Program-made: the position numbers and the translations under genes | In this document: one piece after another, positions 11,241 through 22,196 of the stretch | Numbering within the stretch: position 1 is the first letter of the stretch | Layout of the letters: the number at the start of each line of letters is the position of its first letter | Notes under the pieces: model-generated | The model's input: only the letters and a program-made list of their open reading frames with translations | Told to the model about the DNA's origin: nothing | Database searches by the model: none | NCBI RefSeq assembly: GCF_027942865.1 | Contig: NC_134527.1 | Location: 1,748,748-1,812,747, forward strand | DNA: 64,000 nt | Reading direction: 5' to 3' | From: Odontesthes bonariensis | Taxonomy: Eukaryota > Chordata > Actinopteri > Atheriniformes > Atherinopsidae

Positions 11241-12393
11241 TTTAAACAGTCTATTAAAGTATATATTTCTATGATAAATATTCTAAACATCACAGAATCT
11301 GAAGCAGGTTGTACATGTTGAACACATAAATGAAGAGTTTTCTCTCAGAACTAAAACTCTTTCATACAATAAATATTATTATTAATTCTATCAACATACC
11401 AAGAACTAACAGTGAGCCGTTACTCATCTATTACTGGGATTTATAGCTTTAAAAACTGGCTTTATTAGGGTTATCTGGAGCATGTTAACGTGCTCAACAT
11501 GTTGGTTAGCCATGAGGTGGGATAGTGGGGTGAAAAAGAGTTGGTCTTCAGTCAGAAAGGAACAAGTGTCATAAGAAAAATATTGATTCATAAACACGGA
11601 CAATGCTGGAGGATTTTTGGGACAAAAGATTAAGATTGTTTAAGATTCTATGAATCAACACACTCTGAAATACCTTTTAAGATCTATTGGATATAAAGGT
11701 GATGTTTACAGTGTGGCCCAAAGGACGAAGGGTTTGACTCATAAGTGTTTATGAGGCTGCAGCCAAAGTGAGCCGTCACCAGAGTTAATGACTGTGTTTA
11801 CAGAAAGCCTTCAATGATGATGTCTTAGTGTTATAAATGCCCGGCTCGGTCAGGAAACCTCTCACAGGCAGGCTGGAAGCCGCGCTGACACCTTCAGTCA
11901 GACCACAGCAAAGCTGCACAGTTCTGCATTTTGTTCCATGAAAAAGGTCCAGCCTTAATGTCTCCAGGAGCTCCTTTGGGTCTTCGTAACTAAAGCCCAG
12001 GAACTCAGAATAAACTCAGAATAAACTCAGAATAAACTCGGAATAAATCCAGTTCCATTGAGTTCTTTATCTGTATGAACCAGATTACTCACCACACATC
12101 TCAGCTGTAAGGGAACACTTTGTATGCTTAGTGTGTGGCACATGTTTTCATTTGAATATCTTTCTATTAGAGAAAAATAACATCACCAAAAGCATTTTAT
12201 TTAGTGCTAATTGACTGTAATTAATGATAAGCTTGTTAAGAATCCATTTTTAAATGAATGTACGCTGAGGTGAGGTGAACTCGTTGGTGATTGGATACAC
12301 TAACCAGCAGGTAAACTTCACTCTGCTCAGATCAGTGAAGTAAAGCTGCCATTCCTGACTGATATGACAACGAAAACCTGCTCATTTTTCCCA
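11241..12393. other. Intergenic sequence
   Basis: Nothing recognised apart from a short (aataaactcag)n direct repeat at 12008-12042. Confidence 0.4.
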
Positions 12394-12565
12394 TTAAAGG
12401 GACAGTTCGCCTCTTTTGACATGAAGCTGTGTGACATCCCATACAAGCAATATCATTTCTGAACATCTTCTTACCCCCTGCTGCGTCCTGTGAGCAGAGT
12501 TCCAGCCTCGTTTTGGTGTTGATGAAGGTAGTCCGGCTAGTTGGCTGGGGTTTAAAAAATAAAGC

Positions 12566-13132
12566 GTAAAAGTCTGTTGCTCACAGGCTTTTATTTTGTA
12601 AAAGTCTGCTACTCACAGGCTTTTATTTTGTAAAAGTCTGCTGCTGTCTGCTGTGGAACAGGAAAAGAAAGTAATCGGCGGATCCACCAAACGTGGAGAA
12701 GGGTACGGAACTTTTACTCGGCCATTTTCATGTTAAAGTTCTTCCAGACGGCGGAGTCGACAGAACCAAAGTCATCTGTAAACACTGCCAAGTTGAATTG
12801 TCTTCTCAGCGTAGTAGTTCCAGTCTAAAATATCACTTAAAGGCAAAACACACAACTGATAGCAGCAAGTCATTCAAGGAAACAGACAGTGGAGCGAGGC
12901 TTCTACATAAAAACTACAGAAAGATGCTGATGTTAAAAGTGTGTTTGCACAACAAATGTTATGGCACTTTCATTCATATGGCAGCACATTTAAAATAAAG
13001 CTAAATGCTAAAAGCTATACGCTACTTTTGGATTCATTTTATGGATTCTGCGTACAAATGCGATTAATCGTGATTAATCAGGGAAATCATGTGATTAATT
13101 AGATTAAACATTTTAATCGTTGCCCAGCCCTA
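12566..13132 (+). mobile_element. hAT-like element copy A with BED-finger ORF
   Basis: Two copies of the 32-bp subterminal repeat (gctcacaggcttttattttg...) are followed by a 101-codon ORF at 12693-12998. The ORF encodes a BED-type zinc finger (CKHC, then YHLKAKH) and then a non-homologous C-terminal tail. The right end is ...cgttgcccagccctag. The left terminus is replaced by the TTAA-family arm. There is no transposase catalytic domain, so it is non-autonomous. Confidence 0.75.
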
Positions 13133-13586
13133 GAAAAAAGACCTTTTAAGTCTCTGTGTGGCCCTGGGATGGGCGGCCGGGGTAACCCCGCCTCCAGCCT
13201 CCAGCTCCCTAAATCGGAGGAAGCTGGTATAGAAAATGCATATTTAGGTCAATCTTAAATCATTTGTACATTTCTAGACTTTTTTTGGACTGTTGCATTG
13301 TACAGAAAATAAGAGCAAAGCTTTGATAAATTTGCAGAGATGATCTGGAAAAAAGGCGAATTATCAGCAGATTACGCTGTTTTTATCTTGTTTTTTAATG
13401 TTTTTATCTCTCTCTGATAAACCGACAAACACAATCAAGTGTTTCTCAAGTGTCTGAGTTGTTTGGTAGAAAATGTTGTGTTGCTGTTTTTTCCATATTC
13501 TGCTCCAGATGGAGTGACCCACTTACTAAGAGAGAGGGAGGCTTTCTGCCATTTCTGGTGACTAATACCCCCTCCACCCACACCTC

Positions 13587-13587
<1 letters not shown>

Positions 13588-13681
<94 letters not shown>

Positions 13682-13697
13682 ACACTCACACACTCAC
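13588..13697. repeat. (CA)n microsatellite
   Basis: About 45 CA units, interrupted by CT near the 3' end. Open frames through it are artefacts of the repeat. Confidence 0.97.
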
Positions 13698-14206
13698 AGC
13701 CAGCTCTGCTGGCGTGTTCTCTGTCATGATGCTTTACTGCTTCTTTACTCTCTGATGGTTCTGTTTATTAAGAATAAAAACATTAAATGCGTGTTGACAG
13801 TGAGTGTCAGAGCCTATTATTGTAGTTTTGCATGTTTTCTCCTTCCTAACACTCACTGCTGCTTCATGCTGCGTCTCAAATGAAAACTAAGTCCAACAAA
13901 GGGTCCTAAAATGTGACATTTTGCACTTTTAGGCTAAATGTGGACCCTTGATTAGAATACTTGCATTTCTTTTTTAACAGTCTAAAACGATGTTGTGATT
14001 GTTGTTCTGTAGATAAATTAGTCCGACTGAAACTCTCTTATTGTGTCAGCAGATTTGTCAACTTGTTTTTGGAGTTCTTTATGAGGCAATTTCCCATAAA
14101 AAGCAACACCACAAGACACCAAATACGCTTTTTCATAATTCCAAAAACTGTTGGAATTGTTCCTTTTGTGCATCTGCACCACAGGAGAAGAAGATCTGAG
14201 TTCATT

Positions 14207-15096
14207 CACATGATTTCCCTGATTAATCACGATTAATCGCATTTGTACGCAGAATCCAAAAATGAATCCAAAAGTAGCGTATAGCTTTTAGCATTTAGCT
14301 TTATTTTAAATGTGCTGCCATATGAATGAAAGTGCCATAACATTTGTTGTGCAAACACACTTTTAACATCAGCATCTTTCTGTAGTTTTTATGTAGAAGC
14401 CTCGCTCCACTGTCTGTTTCCTTGAATGACTTGCTGCTATCAGTTGTGTGTTTTGCCTTTAAGTGATATTTTAGACTGGAACTACTACGCTGAGAAGACA
14501 ATTCAACTTGGCAGAGTTTACAGATGACTTTGGTTCTGTCGACTCCGCCGTCTGGAAGAACTTTAACATGAAAATGGCCGAGTAAAAGTTCCGTACCCTT
14601 CTCCATGTTTGGTGGATCCGCCGATTACTTTCTTTTCCTGTTCCACAGCAGACAGCAGCAGACTTTTACAAAATAAAAGCCTGTGAGCAACAGACTTTTA
14701 CGCTTTATTTTTTAAACCCCAGCCAACTAGCCGGGCTACCTTCATCAACACCAAAACGAGGCTGGAACTCTGCTCACAGGACGCAGCAGGGGGTAAGAAG
14801 ATGTTCAGAAATGATGCTGCTGATATGGGATGTTACACAGCTTCATGTCAGAAGAGGCGAACTGTCCCTTTAAGACAGCAACAGACTTCTACAATGATAA
14901 AATAAACAGTAAAAACAGGGGTGGTTCGTGGCGTAGTGGGTTCAGCTGGCCTCGGTTCGAGTCTTGTATCCCGAGTTTTGTATCCATTAAAAAAGCCCCC
15001 TTTTTTTTTTTTAAATAAATTAAAATAACAAAACCTGCATTAATTCGCGATAAAATATTTATCGGGATAATTAACGAGTTAACTCGCCCAGCCCTA
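14207..15096 (-). mobile_element. hAT-like element copy B with BED ORF and SINE
   Basis: Reverse-oriented copy. The BED ORF is on the minus strand at 14606-14301 (CKLC ... HLKAKH, 101 codons). One 32-bp unit lies at 14665-14700, then the TTAA-family arm (14701-14873), an internally deleted SINE (14915-15015), and the element terminus gttaactcgcccagccctag ending at 15096. The other terminus, expected near 14207, is missing. Confidence 0.7.
14915..15020 (+). mobile_element. Internally deleted tRNA-derived SINE
   Basis: Has the A-box-like tggcgtagtggg and B-box ggttcgagtc of the SINE at 20676-20880, but lacks the stretch between them and much of the body. Ends in a T-rich tail. It sits at the same site inside the hAT-like element as the SINEs of copies F and G. 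Confidence 0.7.
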
Positions 15097-16247
15097 GTTA
15101 TTTAACCTAAAATACATCAAATGTAAATCGATTTTGACTTGACTACCAAAGAAAATCACCAACAGATCATCCACACAAGCAGCTTTTAATGCCTGCGGTT
15201 ATGCTTCGCTGTCACTCAAGTTACTGCAGCAGTTATTATTGATGCTGCTGAACTTAGAAACACATTATTTTTAATGTTTTGCTTCGTGTAGAAACAGCAT
15301 AAAGTATGATTTCTAAATTCTACCGTAAAGTTGAAAAGCTATCGTCTGACCCATCACATGAAAATGATGTGCTCTATATTTCCAGTCCTCTTTCAGATTA
15401 TTCTGTCAGGATTGTTATTATATGATCATATTAAAAGGATGAGCACAGCAACAAACAAGGCCGGCAGTGGACCTTTAACTGTCATTTACAGGTAATCTTG
15501 ATTTTACATTTAGTTATTCAGTTATTCGGTTTGTCCAAAGTGACTTCCTGGGGATGAATTAACATTCTGGTTCATCCTGTCACCACCTGAAACATGCAAA
15601 AGAACTAAAAGACTCCCTGTTAAAGTTGGATTACGTTAAGATTAATATCTGCGTATGTAAATTAGATCAATTTCAGCTTCATGTTCTGAAGCTGACCTCG
15701 GTCAGAGCGCTGGAACACACCAGCAGTGGAGCCTCCACCCAACACCTGCAGGGAAGTCGGCGTCTTGACTTCTTTAATTTCATCCCACTGCCTCCATGAA
15801 TACTTATGAGACTCACCTGAGGCGTCAACCCGCCGCCCACAGCCGCCATGTCGTATTGAGGTGACAGCGGTTTTCCTGATGTGAGCGGCTCTCAGGGGGA
15901 AAAACGATACGACATGTTGGACATCAGTCTGGATCTGACGGGGAGCAGAAATCTGAGTGTCTAACAGCAGCTGACTGACAGCAGCGTCTGCTTCAGCTCC
16001 TCAGTCCAAACCAATCCTGTCACCCAGCGAGCTGATTGTTGGCCTCAGAACCTGCAGCGTGCAGGGGTGAAGGGCAGCGGTTCACATCTTAGACGGTGAG
16101 TCTGACTGTCAGTTAAAACCGAGATACACCAAACATGTGGCAAAATAATCCCAGAGGTGTTCGATTGGCCTGATTCTGAGTTCAGTTTGGTGAGAACACG
16201 GCATCAAATGCAGATTTATTCATCTAATCTTAATCTAGTTGTAAATA
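15097..16247. other. Intergenic, nothing recognised
   Basis: No ORF with exon character and no repeat shared within the window. Confidence 0.4.
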
Positions 16248-16412
16248 AATCCTTTAAAAGTATGCTGGGATGGAATCACGGACATTCTGTGCCTATAAGG
16301 CGAAAAATAGCTAAAAACTTAAATATATCCTTCTCACAGCCCTTCAGATTGGGACTAATTGTGGTTCCAGAAATACAAAATGTCTTTCTTTCAGGAAGAT
16401 AAACTTGAAACC
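16248..16412. repeat. Left copy of a direct repeat of about 150 bp
   Basis: 16258-16412 (aagtatgctgggatggaatc ... aaaacttgaa-type end) is repeated at 17072-17211 with a few substitutions and a short deletion. The pair brackets hAT-like copy C. Confidence 0.85.
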
Positions 16413-17060
16413 AGGGCTGGGCGAGTTAACTCGTTATTATCGCGTTAACTCGTTAATTATTTAATGCCGATAAATATTTTATCGCGCATTAACGCAGGTT
16501 TTATTATTGTAAAAGTCTGTTGAATGCATCACATTCACACAGTTACAGCAAACACCACGAAGCATGGAGGAATAAAATAAAGATAAACTAGCAGCTAACA
16601 TCACTGCTACAGGTGTGAAGCTAACGGAGCTAACTGGCGCTACTTCCTGTTTTACTGGTTTCAACATAAAAGCACGTATTTCAAAATAAATGTTTTTTTA
16701 AATCCTGCATTTACAGCCAAGTTGAATTGTCTTCTCAGCGTAGTAGTTCCAGTCTAAAATATCACTTAAAGGCAAAACACACAACTGATAGCAGCAAGTC
16801 ATTCAAGGAAACAGACAGTGGAGCGAGGCTTCTACATAAAAACTACAGAAAGATGCTGATGTTAAAAGTGTGTTTGCACAACAAATGTTATGGCACTTTC
16901 ATTCATATGGCAGCACATTTAAAATAAAGCTAAATGCTAAAAGCTATACACTACTTTTGGATTCATTTTTGGATTCTGCGTACAAATGAGATTAATCGTG
17001 ATTAATCAGGGAAATCATGTGATTAATTAGATTAAACATTTTAATCGTTGCCCAGCCCTA
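16413..17060 (+). mobile_element. hAT-like element copy C (divergent core)
   Basis: Complete ends: AGGGCTGGGCGAGTTAACTC at the left and GTTGCCCAGCCCTA at the right. The BED ORF is represented only by its 3' part (from about 16721). The sequence before it (16520-16720, caaacaccacgaagcatgga ... cctgcatttacag) is not in the other copies and ends in a splice-acceptor-like ttttttaaatcctgcatttacag. This copy may therefore preserve intron sequence of a parental transposase gene. Only part of the 32-bp repeat unit is present. Confidence 0.78.
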
Positions 17061-17071
17061 ATATGAATCCA

Positions 17072-17211
17072 TTAAAAGTCTGCTGGGATGGAATCATGGA
17101 CATTCTGTGCCTTTAAACTGAAATATATCCTTCTCTCAGCCCTACAGATTGGGACTAATTGTGGTTCCAGAAATACAAAATGTCTTTCTCTCAGGAAGAA
17201 AAACTTGAGCC
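17072..17211. repeat. Right copy of the direct repeat of about 150 bp
   Basis: Matches 16258-16412: ctgctgggatggaatcatgg, then cagattgggactaattgtgg and ttccagaaatacaaaatgtc. Confidence 0.85.
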
Positions 17212-17922
17212 ACAAATCATGTAGCCCCCCGAACTCTGGGGGCTCTGGAGCTCATCCCATCTGTTAGAGGGTGAAAGTGGGGTGCAGGCCGGACAGGTTG
17301 CTGGTTCATCACAAGGTTAGAACACAGGAAAAACAGCCGTGCACGTTAGAGTTAGCACTTAATCTGATATACGTGCTTTAAGACTGTAGAGGGAAGCTGG
17401 ATATCACAGAGAACATCTGCACAGGCACAGGGACGAGATGTAAATTCCACATTTAAATTTTTGTGAAAGCACTGTGTGAAATGCAGGTAGGTACTGGGAC
17501 CACACAGGGAATCCCATAACCAAGGCTGGAAAAGTGTAGAAGAACATCTGCACTGAGTTTGGGTTGGAAGATGCCTCCAAACATGGCTGAGATCCTCTGG
17601 GACCGATAACCTCGTGACGGCGAACTAATCGGACATCGTGGCGGTCGACAAACGACAGAAGAAGGCAAAATTGGTAGAAACAGCAAATCAAAACAATAAT
17701 AATAAGGAGCATTATAAGAAAAGATGTAATGAGTGAACGGGGGTCCCGGGGGTAACCAGAGCCCTCCGGGCTGTGACCAGAGGTGGGGGGGGCCTCTGAT
17801 TGGTTGACCTTTTCTCTCTTCCTCTCGGCTGAACCGAAGAGTCGCCGCCTGTTACATAACCGCGTACAAACACACACTGTGAAAGTTTTCAGCTGCGTCT
17901 TTGTTGGGTGTTTGGATCCCAC
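17212..17922. other. Intergenic, possible promoter-proximal sequence at the right edge
   Basis: A long minus-strand open frame (17961-17404) has no family signature and I do not accept it as a gene. 17790-17922 is more GC-rich and lies just upstream of the X-box/ATG described next. Confidence 0.35.
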
Positions 17923-17936
17923 GTTGCTATGGCGAC
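17923..17936. promoter_or_regulatory. RFX X-box-like motif
   Basis: GTTGCTATGGCGAC fits the RFX-factor X-box pattern (GTTGCCATGGCAAC) at 12 of 14 positions. It overlaps an ATG at 17929 that opens a 42-codon frame ending at 18057 (MATLAGNEKAHEEKSKDGQE...), with a GTAAAA donor-like site after codon 21. It could be the first exon of an unseen gene, or chance. Confidence 0.3.
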
Positions 17937-18122
17937 GCTGGCTGGAAACGAAAAGGCGCATGAAGAAAAATCAAAAGACGGGCAGGAGCCTGTAAAACAC
18001 ATCTGTAAACACTCACGGAGTGGAATTCATTATTCAGAATCTGTGGTTTCTGTCTGACCTTCACCTTCATCACTTTTACTCTTAGCTAAATTAATGAAAA
18101 ACTGCATCAACAACAGTCAGAT

Positions 18123-18160
18123 TAGAATAGAATAGAATAGAATAGAATAGAATAGAAAAA
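18123..18160. repeat. (TAGAA)n microsatellite
   Basis: Seven TAGAA units followed by 'tattcatcccccaatggggg', the usual 3' end style of a LINE or SINE. Confidence 0.85.
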
Positions 18161-18288
18161 TATTCATCCCCCAATGGGGGGAATTCAAATTAGTCAAGTA
18201 GCTCAAAAAAATTATTGATATTTACAATGATTGTATAATAAAAAAAACATTAATAATACCAATTCTAACAAAAAATACTACTACTAAC

Positions 18289-18332
<44 letters not shown>

Positions 18333-18560
18333 GACTAAATAAAAAAATAAAAGAAAAAATAAATAAAAAAAGATTAAGATTAAAAAGAAAAAATAAGGCA
18401 AGGCAAGGCAATTTTATTTGTAGATCACAATTCGTACACAAGGCAATTCAAAGTGATTTATAAAGATTATAATAAAATAAAAAAAAAGAAGAAGAATAAA
18501 ATAATAAATAATCATAAATAATAAATAAATAAATAAATAAGAAAATAAAGATTAAGAGAA
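18160..18560. repeat. AT-rich microsatellites and LINE tail
   Basis: (AAT)n at 18289-18330 and poly-A-rich text, then a LINE 3'-end-like piece at 18397-18470 (ggcaaggcaattttatttgt ... caattcaaagtgatttata), and (AAAT)n at 18510-18540. Confidence 0.65.
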
Positions 18561-20018
18561 TGAATGAAGAAATGAAGGGCTGAGGATGGGAATAAACATC
18601 CCTGCATGCCTGTAAACTGTAATCAGGATGTTATGATAATAATAATCACATTGGTGAAAGCAGATTATGTAACCGTTGTTTTGTGTGGAACTCTGCTGCA
18701 GAGAAAAAGGACCTGCAACGGGTTGGGAGGCTCTTCTCTCACAGACCCGGGTGACATTTACTCGAGCCGCCTCCTCACACGAGCTACGAGAAGATCCATC
18801 ACACCCCAGGAACTGTCTCCTCCCCCCTCAAGTAGACCCAACAACCCCAACACACCCCCAACAAAACAGACGCCAAATGGCCTTTTCCCACCAGAAGTGG
18901 ACGGATAAAACAACCCGGTTAAACTAAACCTAATTCTTTAATTACTGCTTGTGTTTTCATTTTTATATCATTTTTACTCAAATTGCGACTTTTCCCCTTT
19001 TTAAGCAGTAACTGGATTGTTTTATTGTATTAAATACAATAAAGATCTAACTCTATCTTCAGCTCAGAATTAGCAAACGTTATGGTGAATTTTCATGATC
19101 GACGCTGCTCTGAGAGATGAGGGTGGTTTGCAGGGATGGAGGAATGTATTATTGGCTCTCCGGTTGTTTGAGGGTGACTCAGATGCTCCGCCCACAGATT
19201 CGCTGAGTCACCATGAACCACCAAGTACTCCATGAGTGTGTGATGTGTGTGTGTGTGATGTACCTGATTTAAATGTCAGTAAAGTGAGAATTTGACTGTT
19301 TCTCACAGTTTTTTTACCCCTCGTATCTGTTTGTTGGATGTTACTGAGCGGGAACTCACACAGAACAAGGAACAGATTCGTTTACCTCCAGGTTGGTGCG
19401 ATGTTTTAGAAACATTTTTGGATTTTTGATCTATTTGATTTAGATGTATTTATGCCCAAATACCCAAATATCCATCCACGCTCTTGAGGAGCTCCAGTTG
19501 GATGTCTGGCTTCCAAAGAGCCCCGATCATAATGTCAGGGAGGCGAAAAAGAAAGTGTGTTTGAGTCGAGATGATTTCGTCTTATGTAAAGCGTCCAAAC
19601 ATCAGAAGTTTACTTTTTTTTGTCACTCTCGTCCAAACTTTTTCTAAGCCTCCGCTCACGACTCTTTGCTCTCCACACTTTGTTTAGTCACGGCTCCTTT
19701 CTGAGCACGTCTAATGAGCTCAGGCTCTGAGGTTACGTAAAGCTTCTGTCTCAGAGACGCTGCGGCAGAGGAGCCCGGACAGGTAGGCTGCTCGTCTGCC
19801 ACCGCTCATCAGAGCCACGCCACGAGCTTTTTACTGCACCGAAACCTGTCCATCCATCTCAGTGTTTTTAATAGAAATGTTCTTGTGGAAATTTGTATGA
19901 CTAAAACAGTATTTTGCATCAAAATATGAATTTTCTTTCTCATTAATACAATTCAACATGAGAATTCATGTGAAAGAAGCTCTGCAGACGCGTTCAGCCT
20001 CTGATCGACAGCCTTCAT
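18561..20018. other. Intergenic, no gene seen
   Basis: Short open frames here show no family signature or good splice signals. Confidence 0.4.
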
Positions 20019-20590
20019 CACTCAGTGGGGTCACATGGCTCTGAAAGGATCGGATTATTGGCTAAATTACAATCAGACTGAGTTATTAAGTGCATGTAGA
20101 CACCTTAATCTGACTAAGAATTGGATCGGATGGGATTCAGACCCCGAGATAACTGGGTTGAAAGTCACTCTAAACCTGCTTGTAGACGCTGAAGCACGTG
20201 GTGAATCAGACTTTGCGTTCTGCGCATGCTCCAGATGTTTTCCCGAGGTCGTGACCCGGAAGTCAAAGGAGACGATATTCCTGTTGTTGTCGCCGTCAGA
20301 AAGAAACAAACAACGCGATGGAGAATGCTCCGTTGGGCATCGAGTTTGTGCAACAAGCAGCTCATCACAAAGCAAATGTAGAGGGACGTAGCTTCATCTG
20401 GCTCTGCGTTCTCCATCTTTCTCCAATGCCTGAGTTTGTTGTTGTTGTTGTTGGTGGTGAAGAGGTCAACAGGAAGTGGCTCTATTAGCAACAGCTGGAA
20501 TGGGTACAGCGCCACCTATCATACCGGGGTATGGCACGCTTTGTGCCTCTGATCCCATTCATTCACCGCCACATATCCAAGGAGAATTAC

Positions 20591-20978
20591 TAGGGCTGGG
20601 CAACGATAAAAATCTTTAATCTAATTAATCACATGATTTCCCGACTTTTACAAAATAAAAGAAATAATAAAACAGGGGGGTCCGTGGCGTAGTGGGCTGA
20701 GCAGGCGCCCCATGTACAGAGGCTATAGTCCTCACGGCAGCTGGCCCCGGTTCGAGTCCCACATCCGATGGCCCTGTGCTGCATGTCGTTCCCCCTCTCT
20801 CTGCCCCCTGCTTCCTGTCATTCTGAACTTTCCTATCCATTAAAGGCACAAAAGCCCAAATATTATTATTTTTTAAATTAAAAAATAAATAAATAAATAA
20901 AACCTGCGTTAATGCGCGATAAAATATTTATCGGCGTTAAATAATTAGCGAGTTAACACGATAATAACGAGTTAACTC
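20591..20978 (-). mobile_element. hAT-like element copy G, internally deleted, carrying a SINE
   Basis: Left end tagggctgggcaacgataaa (20591). The BED ORF region is deleted. The right part (gcgttaatgcgcgataaaat ... ataataacgagttaactc) ends near 20978 without the last bases of the terminus. The SINE lies at 20676-20880. Confidence 0.75.
20676..20880 (+). mobile_element. tRNA-derived SINE (AFC-like)
   Basis: tRNA-like head with A-box tggcgtagtgg (20685) and B-box ggttcgagtcc (20749). The body ctgcatgtcgttccccctctc and cttcctgtcattctgaactt follows, ending in a T/A-rich tail. The body wording matches what I remember of acanthomorph AFC SINEs. This is the most complete of the three copies here. 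Confidence 0.75.
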
Positions 20979-21035
20979 TTATTGTAATTTAGCCAGTAAT
21001 CCGATCCTTTCAGAGCCATGTGACCCCACTGAGTG

Positions 21036-21837
21036 AAAAAGGCTAATTAACCCTGAACTCTAACATACACCATCACTAACACTGGGTGCCTTTTATCCGA
21101 TAAAATATCCCCCCCGCCCAAAAATAAAAAGTACTTCTCACCAAAATATATTAAAACACAACAATTCCTCACAAATTGAAGTTCTATTCTTTTATTTTTC
21201 CAGCTGAAACAGGCACCATGGGGGGGGGGGGGGCTATAAAGGGCAAAACAATTGGAAGTGAAAATTAGGAAATCATTAACGAGATTCATTAAGAACTAAT
21301 CATGAATGCAGCTGGGAGCCTGTTCCTGGGACACGTGCATCCCAAGTGCTCCATGCAGTGGCTGGTTGGACATTTTTTGCAGTGCGTAGTTCAGCGGGCC
21401 TCCATCACTGAAGAGGAACATATGATGCGGAGTGTCTCGGCTTCACGTTGACACGACAGGTCAAAGGTCGCTGCAGACCGCTCTCTCGTCTTGTCATCCT
21501 CACTCTGTCCGAACGCATCACTCCCTGCCGGCGTTTGGGCCGTTTCATTCTCTCCGAGCAGCAGCAGCGGCGGCGGCTCATTCTTCAGTTCTGAGGAGCA
21601 GATTCGGCTGTCAGTCCAGATTAAACCTTCCTGAGATCTGATCTCATTTTAGCTCTGACCTCCAGGCTCCAGCACACTTCACAAAGTCTGCTTTTAAAAA
21701 ACCTAATGTTGGAGGAAGAGTCCCCCGAGGGTCCTGTGAAAACACTGAGATAAAAACTCTGGCTTCTCATTCAGAGCTGTGAATGAAAGAGGACTTACCT
21801 GCAGTTCTTATGCAGTTATAATTCAAAGTCCAGACAG
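21036..21837. other. Intergenic, nothing recognised
   Basis: Contains a poly(G) run at 21221-21232. No credible ORF. Confidence 0.4.
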
Positions 21838-22196
21838 TCACCCAGTGGGGTCACATGGCTCTGAAAGGATCGGATTATTGGCTAAATTACAATCAGACTG
21901 AGCTTGGATATCTGGCGGTGAATGAATGGGATCAGAGGCACAAAGCGTGTCATACCCCGGTATGATAGGTGGCGCTGTACCCATTCCAGCTGTTGCTAAT
22001 AGAGCCACTTCCTGTTGACCTCTTCACCACCAACAACAACAACAAACTCAGGCGTTGGAGAAAGATGGAGAACGCAGAGCCAGATGAAGCTACGTCCCTC
22101 TACATTTGGTCTGTGATGAGCTGCTTGTTGCACAAACTCGATGCCCAACGGAGCATTCTCCATCGCGTTGTTTGTTTCTTTCTGACGGCGACAACA
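21838..22196. mobile_element. CACTCAGTGGGGTC family, copy 2 (rearranged)
   Basis: About 65 bp of the left terminus (with cacccagtggggtcacatgg) is joined directly to the element body in the opposite order, beginning tatctggcggtgaatgaatg. The conserved open frame is on + at 21969 (MALYPFQLLLIEPLPVDLFT...). The element breaks off near 22196 after 'ctgacggcgacaac'. Confidence 0.7.

Larger units (their letters stand above)
12394..14873. mobile_element. Composite TTAA-flanked element with inverted hAT-like arms
   Basis: Bounded by TTAA-AGGGACAGTTCGCC (12394) and GGCGAACTGTCCCT-TTAA (14873). Each outer arm (12398-12565 and 14701-14869) is the arm of the palindromic family seen complete at 53091-53762. 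Each arm continues inward into the same hAT-like BED segment (12566-13132 on +, 14215-14700 on -). The junction sequence 'aaaaaataaagcgtaaaagtctg' is the same in both. The 1.1-kb centre (13133-14206) holds a long (CA)n run and no gene. Confidence 0.7.
20019..21035. mobile_element. TIR element, family CACTCAGTGGGGTC, copy 1 (host of nested insertions)
   Basis: Starts CACTCAGTGGGGTCACATGG at 20019 and ends with its reverse complement, ccatgtgaccccactgagtg, at 21035. The inverted arms extend about 50 bp (ctctgaaaggatcggattattggctaaattac). On the minus strand, 20515-20165 holds an open frame (MENAEPDEATSLYICFVMSC ...) also present at 21969-22195 (+) and 40240-39893 (-). It is probably a remnant of the element's own coding exon, but I cannot name the transposase. 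hAT-like copy G is inserted at 20591-20978. Confidence 0.75.

Noticed and set aside
13450..13755. 101-codon plus-strand frame with a long Thr-His run
   Set aside because: (CA)n microsatellite translation.
17404..17961. 185-codon minus-strand frame with a hydrophobic stretch
   Set aside because: No family signature, poor composition and no splice or promoter support.
20676..20770. Possible tRNA gene
   Set aside because: A- and B-boxes are present but spacing, body and dispersed copies show a tRNA-derived SINE.
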